64,000 bases of DNA, taken from assembly GCF_014466955.1 (NCBI RefSeq), contig NZ_AP023396.1:6386001-6450000 (forward strand), read 5' to 3'. The notes under the pieces are model-generated. The model made no database searches, had not been told where the DNA came from, and saw only the letters and a list, made by a program, of their open reading frames with translations. The position numbers were made by a program, and so were the translations under genes. The DNA is from Nocardia wallacei. Its GTDB lineage: Bacteria > Actinomycetota > Actinomycetes > Mycobacteriales > Mycobacteriaceae. Shown one piece after another: positions 25,932-33,632 of this stretch. The first letter of the stretch is position 1; every line of letters begins with the position of its first letter.

Positions 25932-25983
25932 TAGACAGATTGAAAAACATGTCTACTGGTGGACAGAATCTCAGATATGTCCA
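25932..25983. promoter_or_regulatory. Two tandem inverted-repeat operators with 12-bp spacer
   Basis: TAGACA (25932-25937), 12 bp, TGTCTA (25950-25955); then TGGACA (25960-25965), 12 bp, TGTCCA (25978-25983). The two copies are offset by 28 bp and lie between the divergent monooxygenase and TetR genes. A third copy with the same spacer length is at 28879-28902. Confidence 0.7.
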
Positions 25984-26044
25984 CTGCTTGCTATGGTTTT
26001 CGCGGAACCGAGTGGCAATGGACCTTCGATCGAGAGCGGGGCGC

Positions 26045-26647
26045 GTGACCGAGGCACCGACCAGGCAGGTGGTGGACCGGCTGCTCGACGCCGCCCAGAC
26101 CTTGCTGGCGCGCAAGGGCATTCGCGCCACCACCGTCATCGAGGTCGCCGAGGAGGCGGGCGTGTCGCGGGCCTGGCTGTACCGGCACTTCCCGGATAAG
26201 TCGGCGCTGCTGGGCGCGGCGATCGTCCGGCTCAACGACTCCTTCTGGAGCGACGCGCGCACTCAGCTCGACACCCTCGAGACCTTCACCGAGCAACTCG
26301 TGGCGGGCGTGCGCATCGGCCGCCACGCCTACGAGGACCCGGGCGCGCTGCCCCTGCGGCTGCGCGTGACCGAGCCGGAGGAGTTCGCCGCCTGCGCGGG
26401 CGCCGGTGTGTCGGGGCTGGTCCCGGATCTCGCGGCGTTCTGGCTGCCCTATGTCGAGGCAGCGGTCGGCCGGGGTGAGATCCATCGCGGTCACGACCCG
26501 CGCGAGGTGGCCGAGTGGGTGGCGCGGGTGCTGATCAGTGTGGGCACCATGCCCGGCGAGACGATCGACGCGGACGACCCCGCCGCCGTGCTGGGTCACG
26601 TGCGCCGCTTCGTCATGCCCGGCCTGCGCGCCGATCCCGGACACTGA
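26045..26647 (+). CDS. TetR family transcriptional regulator
   Basis: 200 residues from a GTG at 26045 (VTEAPTRQ); an ATG at 26018 is the alternative start. HTH: LLDAAQTLLARKGIRATTVI, then EVAEEAGVSRAWLYRHFPDK, with the recognition helix RAWLYRHF. The C-terminal part is a helical ligand domain. It is divergent from the monooxygenase-hydrolase pair with two operator copies in between. It is the most likely binder of the same element upstream of the LLM and CoA-disulfide-reductase-like genes. Confidence 0.9.
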   Translation: MTEAPTRQVVDRLLDAAQTLLARKGIRATTVIEVAEEAGVSRAWLYRHFPDKSALLGAAIVRLNDSFWSDARTQLDTLETFTEQLVAGVRIGRHAYEDPGALPLRLRVTEPEEFAACAGAGVSGLVPDLAAFWLPYVEAAVGRGEIHRGHDPREVAEWVARVLISVGTMPGETIDADDPAAVLGHVRRFVMPGLRADPGH

Positions 26648-26652
26648 TTCGT

Positions 26653-27708
26653 TCAGCGCAACCCGCCCGGTAGGAGGTCGTCGATCGCGGCGGCGCTGCG
26701 GGTGAGCATGGTGTGGAACATCCGATCGCCACGTTCGGTGGATTGCGCGGCGCCGCAACCGAATACGATGATCAGCGGGGCCTGGATCAGCTGGGTGGCG
26801 TAGTCGTGCCAGCACTGCTCGAGCGAGTAGTCCGCGACGCCGTACCGCAGCAGCGCGCTGTGGTAGTCCGCGACGATCGCGCGTTCGTGCGCCCGGCGGT
26901 CCGCGGTGGGCAGGCTGGTCGCGAGGAGAAAGGCGATGTCGCGCAACGGTTGTCCGGGGGTGATGGTCTGCCAGTCGATGATCGTCACCGACCCGTCGGG
27001 GCCGAACATCACATTGTCCACGCGCAGATCGCCATGCAGCAGCGCGAAGTGGCGCACCGGGGTGACCAGCCAGTCACCCGCCGTGGCCACGAGCCAATCG
27101 AGGGCCGCGCGGTCCAGTGTGCCGAGCCGGTCGGCGAAGCGGTCGCGGAAGGTGTCGGTCATCGGGGCGAGCACGGAGTCCATCAGCTCGCGGTCCGACT
27201 GGGTCGGCAGCGCCAGGCCCGGTTCGGCGAGCAGCGTGTCGTCGCACCACCGCGGCCCGTGCAGTCCCGCCGCCGCCACCGCGACGGCCCGTGCCTGCTC
27301 GACGCCACACCCCGCGATCTGATCGCCCTGGACGGCTGGCGCGAGATCGTCCAGCAGCAGCACGAATTCGGCCCCCGAGTCCGACATCGCCGAGCCGTGG
27401 CAGCGCGGCAGCGGCACCCGCACCGTGGCGGCGAGGTGACGGTAGAACCGCACCTCGTTGCGGAACGCGCCACTGCCGAAGCTGCGCTGGTCGGCCGAAC
27501 CGGTGGCGAGTTTGGCGACCATACGGGACGGGAGCGCGGTGTCGCCGAAGTAGCGCAACGTCAGCCGGTAGCTGCCCGCCATCTGGCCGGAGCCCACCGG
27601 CGCCGACTCGACGCCCTCGACGGTCACCTCGTGACCGTGCGCCCGCAGCAGTGCGGTCAGCCACTCCGGCGTGAGTCCGGCTGCGCTGGTGGGGATGTCG
27701 ATCGGCAT
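26653..27708 (-). CDS. Phosphotransferase family protein (APH/choline-kinase-like)
   Basis: 351 residues from the ATG at 27708, with a GAGG 5 nt before it that overlaps the end of the upstream LLM gene; a GTG at 27714 is possible. The kinase-like fold shows Lys in MVAKLATGSADQ, the catalytic loop LLHGDLRVDNVMFG (HGDxxxxN) and the metal motif IIDWQ. It belongs to the broad APH/ecdysteroid-kinase-like group often found near acyl-CoA and oxidoreductase genes in actinobacteria. The phosphorylated substrate is unknown. It is co-transcribed with the LLM gene. Confidence 0.88.
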   Translation of the reverse strand: MPIDIPTSAAGLTPEWLTALLRAHGHEVTVEGVESAPVGSGQMAGSYRLTLRYFGDTALPSRMVAKLATGSADQRSFGSGAFRNEVRFYRHLAATVRVPLPRCHGSAMSDSGAEFVLLLDDLAPAVQGDQIAGCGVEQARAVAVAAAGLHGPRWCDDTLLAEPGLALPTQSDRELMDSVLAPMTDTFRDRFADRLGTLDRAALDWLVATAGDWLVTPVRHFALLHGDLRVDNVMFGPDGSVTIIDWQTITPGQPLRDIAFLLATSLPTADRRAHERAIVADYHSALLRYGVADYSLEQCWHDYATQLIQAPLIIVFGCGAAQSTERGDRMFHTMLTRSAAAIDDLLPGGLR

Positions 27709-27710
27709 GA

Positions 27711-28820
27711 TCACCTCACTGCGGCGGCGGCAGCGCCGGGGTTCACGGGCGGGCGGCGGGCGACCGGGCGGCGGGTCCGGTAGGCGGCCACCACCGGAGC
27801 GAGTTCGGCGGGCGTGGCGCCGTGCAGGATCACCGAGTCGACGCCGAGGGTGAACTGCCGGACCACAACCGCGGCGCAGTCGGTGGCGGATCCGGTGGCG
27901 CAGTCGCGCACCCAGGCGTCCGGTATCACCGCGGCCAGTTCGCGCAGTTCGGCCGGTGTCGCGGTGGCGTCGATCGCGCCGCGCGCCCCGGCGAACGCGG
28001 CACTGGCGCGGACGCGGTCCAGATCGCTTGCCCGCCAACGGTTCGCGCGCAGCAGCGCGTCCGGGTACCCCTGCAGATAGGTGGCGAGCCGACCGTAGAG
28101 GCGGCGCAGCCGCTCCGTCTCGGCGTGCCGCTCGTCGACCGTCGCCAGCACCGACCAGATCCGCACCGACGCCGGATCGCGCCCCGCGCGTTCGGCCGCC
28201 GCGCGCACGATACCGACCGCCGCCGCGGTCGCCTCGTCGCCGAGAAAGGTGTGCAGGACCACCGCGTCGGCCATCCGACCGGCGAGCGCCAATGTGCGAG
28301 AACCCATGGTGGCCAACAGGATCGGCGGCGGAGTCGCCAGGGTGACGCCCAGATGCAGGGCCGGGTACGCACCGATCAGCCCGTCGTGCCCGACCACCGT
28401 CTCACCCCGCCACAGACGGCGCAGCAGGTCCGCGAATTCGGCGAGCTGCGCGCCGGTCACCGTGGGCAGGCCGAGCACCTGCCACTGAGCGGCGATCCCG
28501 CGCCCCAGACCGAGCGCGAAACGGCCGCCGGTCAATTCGGCGAGCGTCGCCCCCATCGTCGCCGTCACCAGCGGATGCCGAGTGTGGTGATTGGTCGCGG
28601 CGGTGGCGACCCCGAGCCGGGGCGCGGCCACCGCGAGCGCCCCCGACAGCACGGCGGCGTCCTTGACGTTGAAGCGCTCGGACACGAACGCCGCCCCCAG
28701 CCCGATCCGTTCCGCCTCGGCCGCCTCCGCGACGAGTTCGGCGGGCCGCACCGGATGCCGCGACAGCGTGTAGTACCCCAGCTCGGTGAGCAACTCGGGC
28801 CCGGAATCGTGCTCCGCCAT
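27711..28820 (-). CDS. LLM-class (F420/FMN-dependent) oxidoreductase
   Basis: 369 residues from the ATG at 28820. Luciferase-like TIM-barrel features: LGYYTLSRHP, AAFVSERFNVKDA, VATAATNHHTRHPLV, and FALGLGRGIAAQWQVLG. The last is typical of F420-dependent members. It would use F420 or FMN to reduce or oxygenate a small molecule. Its promoter region, shared with the divergent flavin reductase, holds a KstR-like box and one copy of the TRKACA-N12-TGTCYA operator. Confidence 0.88.
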   Translation of the reverse strand: MAEHDSGPELLTELGYYTLSRHPVRPAELVAEAAEAERIGLGAAFVSERFNVKDAAVLSGALAVAAPRLGVATAATNHHTRHPLVTATMGATLAELTGGRFALGLGRGIAAQWQVLGLPTVTGAQLAEFADLLRRLWRGETVVGHDGLIGAYPALHLGVTLATPPPILLATMGSRTLALAGRMADAVVLHTFLGDEATAAAVGIVRAAAERAGRDPASVRIWSVLATVDERHAETERLRRLYGRLATYLQGYPDALLRANRWRASDLDRVRASAAFAGARGAIDATATPAELRELAAVIPDAWVRDCATGSATDCAAVVVRQFTLGVDSVILHGATPAELAPVVAAYRTRRPVARRPPVNPGAAAAAVR

Positions 28821-28856
28821 GGCTATCGGGCCACCACATCGATCATGGCCACAATC

Positions 28857-28870
28857 TAGAACGAGTTCCA
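28857..28870. promoter_or_regulatory. KstR-like box TAGAACGAGTTCCA
   Basis: Fits TnnAACnnGTTnnA, the published KstR motif of mycobacteria and rhodococci. It lies 37 bp upstream of the LLM gene and 51 bp upstream of the divergent flavin reductase gene. A second match is at 39405-39418. Confidence 0.55.
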
Positions 28871-28878
28871 AGGCTCGG

Positions 28879-28902
28879 TATACAGATTGGGAAAATTGTC
28901 TA
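28879..28902. promoter_or_regulatory. Third copy of the 12-bp-spaced inverted repeat
   Basis: TATACA (28879-28884), 12 bp, TGTCTA (28897-28902). The spacer GATTGGGAAAAT resembles GATTGAAAAACA of the first copy at 25938-25949. It ends 18 bp before the ATG at 28921, a position suited to repression. Confidence 0.65.
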
Positions 28903-28920
28903 CTGCGTAACGTAGCCCGC

Positions 28921-30306
28921 ATGAGCGAACGTGTGGTGATCGTCGGCGCGGACGCGGCCGGGATGGCGGCGGCGGCGCAGGCCCGCAGGCTGCGCACGGC
29001 GAGCGAGCTGGAGATCGTGGTGTTCGAGCGCGGGCACTTCACCTCCTACTCGGCGTGCGGCATTCCGTACTGGGTCGGCGGCGACGTGGCCGACCGCGAC
29101 GATCTGATCGCCCGCACGCCCGAGGAGCACCGGGCTCGCGAGATCGACCTGCGGCTGCGGACCGAGGTGCGCGAGATCGACGTGCCCGGCCGCCGCGTCC
29201 GGACACACGATCTCGAGACCGGCGGCGAAAGCTGGACGGACTACGACAAACTCGTGCTCGCCACCGGCGCGAGCCCCAGCCGGCCCCCGCTGCCCGGCGT
29301 CGACGCCGCCGGAGTGCACGGCGTGCAGACCCTCGACGACGGCCAGGCCCTCATCGACACCCTCGACTCCACCCCGGGCCGCCTCGCGGTGGTGGTGGGC
29401 GCCGGGTACATCGGCGTCGAGATGTCGGAGGCGCTGATCAACCGCGGCTATCAGGTGACGATGATCAATCGCGGTGCCGAGCCCATGTCCACCCTCGATC
29501 CCGACATGGGCGTGCTGATCGGAAAAGCCATGCGGGGATTGGGTATTCAGGTCGTCGGCAACGCCGAGGTCACCGCCATCCGCACCGACGCGCGGGGCCG
29601 GGTCCGCGCGGCCGCGACCGCCGACGCCGAATATCCCGCGGACGTGGTCGTGCTCGGCCTCGGCGTCCGCCCGGCCACCGAACTCGCCCGCGCCGCGGGG
29701 CTGCCCCTGGGCGCGTCCGGAGGTCTGCTCACCGACCTGGCCATGCGGGTGCGCGGCCACGAGAACATCTGGGCCGGTGGGGACTGCGTGGAAGTACTGG
29801 ATCTGGTTTCCGGCGCACAACGGCACATCCCGCTCGGCACGCACGCCAACAAGCACGGCCAGATCATCGGCGCGGGTGTCGGTGGCGACTACGCCACGTT
29901 CCCCGGCGTGGTGGGCACCGCCGTCAGCAAGGTCTGCGACCTGGAGGTCGCGCGCACCGGCTTGCGGGAGAAGGACGCGCGCGCGGCCGGATTGCAGTAC
30001 GTCACCGTGGTCATCGAATCCACCAGCCGCGCGGGCTATTTCCCCGGCGCGGCGCCCATGACGGTGAAGATGCTCGCCGAGCGCCGCAGCGGCCGACTGC
30101 TCGGCGTGCAGATCGTCGGCCGGGAAGGTGCGGCGAAACGCATCGATATCGCCGCCGTGGCCCTGACCGCCCGGATGACCGTGGAACAGCTGACCGCCCT
30201 CGATCTCGGCTACGCCCCACCGTTCTCGCCGGTGTGGGATCCGGTACTGGTGGCCGCGCGCAAGGCCGTGTCCGCGGTGCGGAAGGACGCGATTCCGATA
30301 CCGTGA
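28921..30306 (+). CDS. CoA-disulfide reductase-like FAD/NAD(P)H oxidoreductase
   Basis: 461 residues from the ATG at 28921. FAD site VVIVGADAAGMAAAAQARRL; active cysteine at 46 in SYSACGIPY, characteristic of CoA-disulfide reductases and NADH oxidases. The NAD(P)H site is VVVGAGYIGVEMSEAL, and GGDCVEV near the third quarter is the second FAD motif. The C-terminal dimerisation domain ends with DLGYAPPFSPVWDPV, a CoADR signature. It probably reduces a CoA or other low-molecular-weight disulfide, or oxygen. It precedes a universal stress protein gene by 33 bp. Confidence 0.9.
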   Translation: MSERVVIVGADAAGMAAAAQARRLRTASELEIVVFERGHFTSYSACGIPYWVGGDVADRDDLIARTPEEHRAREIDLRLRTEVREIDVPGRRVRTHDLETGGESWTDYDKLVLATGASPSRPPLPGVDAAGVHGVQTLDDGQALIDTLDSTPGRLAVVVGAGYIGVEMSEALINRGYQVTMINRGAEPMSTLDPDMGVLIGKAMRGLGIQVVGNAEVTAIRTDARGRVRAAATADAEYPADVVVLGLGVRPATELARAAGLPLGASGGLLTDLAMRVRGHENIWAGGDCVEVLDLVSGAQRHIPLGTHANKHGQIIGAGVGGDYATFPGVVGTAVSKVCDLEVARTGLREKDARAAGLQYVTVVIESTSRAGYFPGAAPMTVKMLAERRSGRLLGVQIVGREGAAKRIDIAAVALTARMTVEQLTALDLGYAPPFSPVWDPVLVAARKAVSAVRKDAIPIP

Positions 30307-30339
30307 GCATACTTCTGGCAATCACAGGGAGGGATGTTC

Positions 30340-31254
30340 ATGACGCACGGTACGAACCCCGCGGCGGACCCCCGGCCACCCGGAGACGTCATCGTCGGGG
30401 TGGATGGTTCCAGGGCCTCGGACAGCGCCGTGCGGTGGGCGGCCCGCACCGCCGCCGAACGCGGAAGGCTACTGCGGATCCTGCACGGCCTCGGCCTCAC
30501 GACGGCCGGGCTCCTGCTGGGGTCGGATCGGCTCGGGGCCGCCGACGCCCTCGACAAGCTGCGGCGCAAAGCCGACGAGTGCGTCGCCGGCGCGGTCGCG
30601 CTGGCTCGAGAAACCGCCCCTGAGCTGGATATCGATACCGAGGTATCCGACCTCGGCCCGGCCCGGCTGCTGATCGAGCAATCCCGGTCGGCCCATCTGG
30701 TGGTGCTCGGCGTCTCCGGCGTCGGCGGCGCGCTGACCCGGCTCGGTTCCACGCTCACGGCCGTCGTGGCGCACGGGCACGGCGCGATCGTGGTCGTGCG
30801 CGGCGCCGACGAGCAGGACCCGGACCTGTCGGCGCGGCCGGTGGTGGTCGGCGTCGACGGAAACCCGGCCGGGCAGGCCGCGACGCGCGTCGCCTTCGCC
30901 GAGGCCGACGCCCTGGGCGTACCGCTGGTGGCCGTGCACACCTGGAGCGATCTTCCGGTCGGCGGGTTGCCGGGCGCCGCACCGGAACTCGACCCGATGA
31001 CCGAGGCCGAGGCGCAGCGCACCCTCCAGGAGCAGCTGGCCCGCTGCCAGGAGCAGTATCCGGACGTCGTGATCGTCCGCAAGGTCTACCTCTCCGGCCC
31101 GCGCGATCGCCTGATCGGGTGGTCGCGCTCGGCGCAGCTACTGGTGGTCGGCAGTCGCGGCCGCGGCGGATTCCGCGGCCTGCTCCTCGGCTCGACCAGC
31201 CAAACCCTGGTCCAGCAATCACACTGCCCCGTCATGGTGGTACACCAGCGCTGA
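30340..31254 (+). CDS. Tandem-domain universal stress protein
   Basis: 304 residues. GGGAGGG at 30327-30333 touches an ATG at 30334, so the ATG at 30340 with 6-nt spacing is the better start. Two UspA domains: 1 (about 17-155) with VIVGVDGSRAS and the ATP motif GVSGVGGALTRLGS; 2 (about 165-304) with VVVGVDGNPAG and GSRGRGGFRGLLLGST. This is the two-domain ATP-binding Usp form typical of mycobacteria and relatives, linked to hypoxia or stress. Its last codons and stop resemble the repeat units that follow, as if the array arose from the gene end. Confidence 0.93.
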   Translation: MTHGTNPAADPRPPGDVIVGVDGSRASDSAVRWAARTAAERGRLLRILHGLGLTTAGLLLGSDRLGAADALDKLRRKADECVAGAVALARETAPELDIDTEVSDLGPARLLIEQSRSAHLVVLGVSGVGGALTRLGSTLTAVVAHGHGAIVVVRGADEQDPDLSARPVVVGVDGNPAGQAATRVAFAEADALGVPLVAVHTWSDLPVGGLPGAAPELDPMTEAEAQRTLQEQLARCQEQYPDVVIVRKVYLSGPRDRLIGWSRSAQLLVVGSRGRGGFRGLLLGSTSQTLVQQSHCPVMVVHQR

Positions 31255-31656
31255 CCCCCAGCAACCAGTACCCCACCCCGGTGGCACATCAGCGCCAACG
31301 CAGAGCGACCAGGTCACCGGCGCTAACGCACCAGCACTCGCCCAGAGCGACAAGGACCAACCGGTGGTGGTGCGGCAGCACTCACCCCGCGCGGCAAGGG
31401 CCAAGCGGTGGCCGCGCAGCAGCACTCACCCAGACCGACAAGAGCCAACCGGTGGTAGCGCAGCAGCACGCACCCAGAGCGACAAGAGCCGACCGGCGGT
31501 AGAGCAGCGGCACTCACGCAGAGCGACAAGGGCCAAGCGGTGGTGGTGCAGCGGCACTCACACGCGGAGCGGCAAGGGCCAAAGCGGTGGGGTGCGGCAG
31601 CACTGACGCGGGGGGCGAGGTATCTGCGGGCGGTGGTGACCGGCGCTGACGCGGCG
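31241..31656. repeat. Degenerate 44-bp minisatellite between convergent genes
   Basis: Roughly seven diverged units, best preserved at about 31331-31600 with period 44. A unit runs approximately CAGCACTCACCCAGAGCGAC, AAGAGCCAACCGGTGGTAGC, GCAG. The left edge resembles the end of the stress-protein gene: GTGGTACACCAGCGCTGAC at the stop matches GTGGCACATCAGCGCCAAC at 31280-31298. Similar sequence (GTGGTGACCGGCGCTGACGC) reaches the RES gene's stop. The period is not a multiple of three, so it is non-coding. There is no gene in this stretch. Confidence 0.8.
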
Positions 31657-32466
31657 TTACCAGGTGCCCGTCAGGTCGTAGGTGGTCAGGATGGCGTCGA
31701 GGGGTGGGTTGACCGCGGGTGGCAGTACCTCGACGCCGGGGTCGGCGACGGGGATGAGTCCCTTGGTCGCGCGGCCACTTCTGGTGCGGCGCAACCAGAT
31801 CGCCCAGCAGCTCCATTCGCTGCCGTGCCGGGAGCCGTACATGATGCCGTGGGCGAGGCTGTCGTCGTCGAGGGTGATCGGCCACAGCCGGGTGGCGATC
31901 GCGGTGGTGAGAGCGCGGTCGCGGCCGCGCAATTCCGCGACGCTGACCTCGGTGATGCCGCGTTCGATCAGACTCGGCGGCGGATACTTGGCGATCGCCG
32001 ACAGGCTCGACGCCGCCTCGATGTCGATGAACCACCCCATGGTCGGCAGGGTGAGCCGATACAGCCGGTACTCGCTCAACCACGTCAGGTCGATCTCGCG
32101 TGGCGCGCGGAAGCCGGCGTTCTCCCATTCCTCCCGGATCAGGGAGTCCAATTCGTCACCGGGACGGACATCGTCGAAATAGGTCGACGCGGCGACGGGC
32201 AGGCGCGGCTTGAGCGGTGCGAGCAGTTCGCCGTAGGCGCCCTCCTCGGTACCGGCGGCGTAGACGGTCTTCTGCCCGGCGACGTCGTACCGATTCCAGG
32301 CCGCCGGGGAACCCTCGCCGGGCAGCCCGCGCAGCAGCGGATTGAGCGGTCCGTAGGACGGTTTCGCGAGCCGGTACACCTCGCGGCTGGCCGAGGGAAC
32401 GAGCACCAAGCCCGTCTTCGAACAGGTCCGCCGGGCACTGGAGCGCCTGACGTCCCTCATAGACAC
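31657..32466 (-). CDS. RES domain toxin (type II toxin-antitoxin)
   Basis: 269 residues from the ATG at 32466; a second in-frame ATG two codons later is possible. The RES domain is seen in VYRLAKPSYGPLNPL (Arg32), WNRYDVAGQKTVYAAGTEEG with Tyr69 and Glu80, and GIMYGSRHGSEWSCWAIW near 210-226. RES toxins such as MbcT degrade NAD+ by phosphorolysis or hydrolysis. This one has about 80 more residues than the shortest members. It lies 78 bp after an MbcA/Xre-type antitoxin gene in the usual antitoxin-first order. Confidence 0.85.
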   Translation of the reverse strand: MSMRDVRRSSARRTCSKTGLVLVPSASREVYRLAKPSYGPLNPLLRGLPGEGSPAAWNRYDVAGQKTVYAAGTEEGAYGELLAPLKPRLPVAASTYFDDVRPGDELDSLIREEWENAGFRAPREIDLTWLSEYRLYRLTLPTMGWFIDIEAASSLSAIAKYPPPSLIERGITEVSVAELRGRDRALTTAIATRLWPITLDDDSLAHGIMYGSRHGSEWSCWAIWLRRTRSGRATKGLIPVADPGVEVLPPAVNPPLDAILTTYDLTGTW

Positions 32467-32544
32467 GAAGAATTCCCCTCACACCGCCGGCTCGGATCCG
32501 CATGCGAGAGTAGAGCTTAGTGGAGGGGACGACCTCGGGGCTAT

Positions 32545-32928
32545 TCAGTTGTCGCCGGAGCCATCGACGAAAGCGACTGCGGCAGCGATCACTTCGGGAT
32601 AACGGCCCTCGCGGATGGCCACCGCCGGCGACTCCTCGCCCAACCGGGGGTTGGCGCCGATGAACCACGACCGCGCCACATCCTCGCTCTCGGAAGTGGC
32701 CAGCAGTATCCAACAGCGGTGCGCGACCTGCAGCCGCGCCAGCGCCGCGTCGCGCGGCCGGGGGCCGTCGGCGTGCGCCCACTTGTGCGGCAGCTTGCGG
32801 TCGCGCACACCGGCGACCAGGGCCACCAGCGTGGGACCGAGGTGCTGAACCAGCTGACGAGCCAGCTCGGAGGGCCGCAGCCGGGCCGTCTCCACGTGAC
32901 TGGTGATCGCTCCGTTGGGGACTGCCAT
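32545..32928 (-). CDS. MbcA/ParS/Xre-type antitoxin
   Basis: 127 residues from the ATG at 32928; a GTG four codons earlier (32940) is the alternative start. The C-terminus has the DUF2384 toxin-binding signature SWFIGANPRLGEESPAVAIR followed by a short helix; the WF..xNPRLG..SP core is diagnostic. The N-terminal part is helical and probably the DNA-binding Xre-like region, though its HTH is weak by eye. It would neutralise the RES toxin and repress the operon. Confidence 0.82.
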   Translation of the reverse strand: MAVPNGAITSHVETARLRPSELARQLVQHLGPTLVALVAGVRDRKLPHKWAHADGPRPRDAALARLQVAHRCWILLATSESEDVARSWFIGANPRLGEESPAVAIREGRYPEVIAAAVAFVDGSGDN

Positions 32929-33068
32929 GACGGTCACCACCTCGCTGCACTGAATACGGATCCGCCGGACCTGGTCAGCCTAGCCAGAATGCCACCCAGA
33001 TGCAACCGCTGTGCTACCGTAACGCCCGCCTAAAATCTCACCTCCCCTCGTCGAACGGCTGTTTCTCC

Positions 33069-33620
33069 ATGTGGCGATGGCTCCGCAGCGAGCAGACACC
33101 GGCCCACTCCACCGGCCTGCACAGCCCACAGTCACCCCCGGCGGACGCCGATCCGCTCGGTGTCAGCGTGCACTACCTGCATCTTTTCCGGGACGAGTAC
33201 GAACGATCGCGGTTCGTGGTGAAGACCCGCGCCAAGCACGTCGTGGTGTGGACGGCTGTGGCCAACGGCCTCATCGCCGTGCTCGGCACCGCCATCGCCG
33301 TGTACGACGCGCCGTGGCTCGGCCTGTTCAGTACCGGCCTCGCCGCCTCGATCGGTGTCATCACCGCCTGGGACGGCCTGTACCGGCACCGCGAGATGTG
33401 GGTGCAGCGCAGCGTGATCCTCGGTCAGTTGCAGACCCTGCTGCGCACCACCGAACTGCGGCAGGCCGTCGGCGAGGACCGCAACCTGCTCGCCCGCGAG
33501 ACCATGCGGGAACTGAACGAGATTCTCGAGGAGGACCTCGAGGCCTGGACCTCGCTGCGCCGCACCCAGGCAGCCATCCGCGAACGCGGCGACGACCCCG
33601 CGGATCCGCCGCCACGCTGA
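33069..33620 (+). CDS. Two-TM SLATT/DUF4231-like membrane protein
   Basis: 183 residues from the ATG at 33069 (MWRWLRSEQ). After a polar segment come LHLFRDEYERSRFVVKTRAK, two transmembrane helices (about 60-82 and 87-108) and a cytosolic helical tail (LRTTELRQAVGEDRNLLARE and following). The order of basic helix, two TMs and long helix resembles SLATT domains. Some of these act as membrane effectors in nucleotide-signal immune systems. No cyclase or other defence gene is adjacent, except that the divergent neighbour is a toxin-antitoxin pair. The family call is moderate and the role unknown. Confidence 0.6.
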   Translation: MWRWLRSEQTPAHSTGLHSPQSPPADADPLGVSVHYLHLFRDEYERSRFVVKTRAKHVVVWTAVANGLIAVLGTAIAVYDAPWLGLFSTGLAASIGVITAWDGLYRHREMWVQRSVILGQLQTLLRTTELRQAVGEDRNLLARETMRELNEILEEDLEAWTSLRRTQAAIRERGDDPADPPPR

Positions 33621-33632
33621 CGCTCCCGGCCG

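Noticed and set aside
31219..31606. Open frames through the 44-bp array on both strands
   Set aside because: A 44-bp period shifts frame at each unit; peptides are low-complexity and no start signal is present.
31241..31656. CRISPR array
   Set aside because: Units are contiguous and diverged with no unique spacers and no cas genes.
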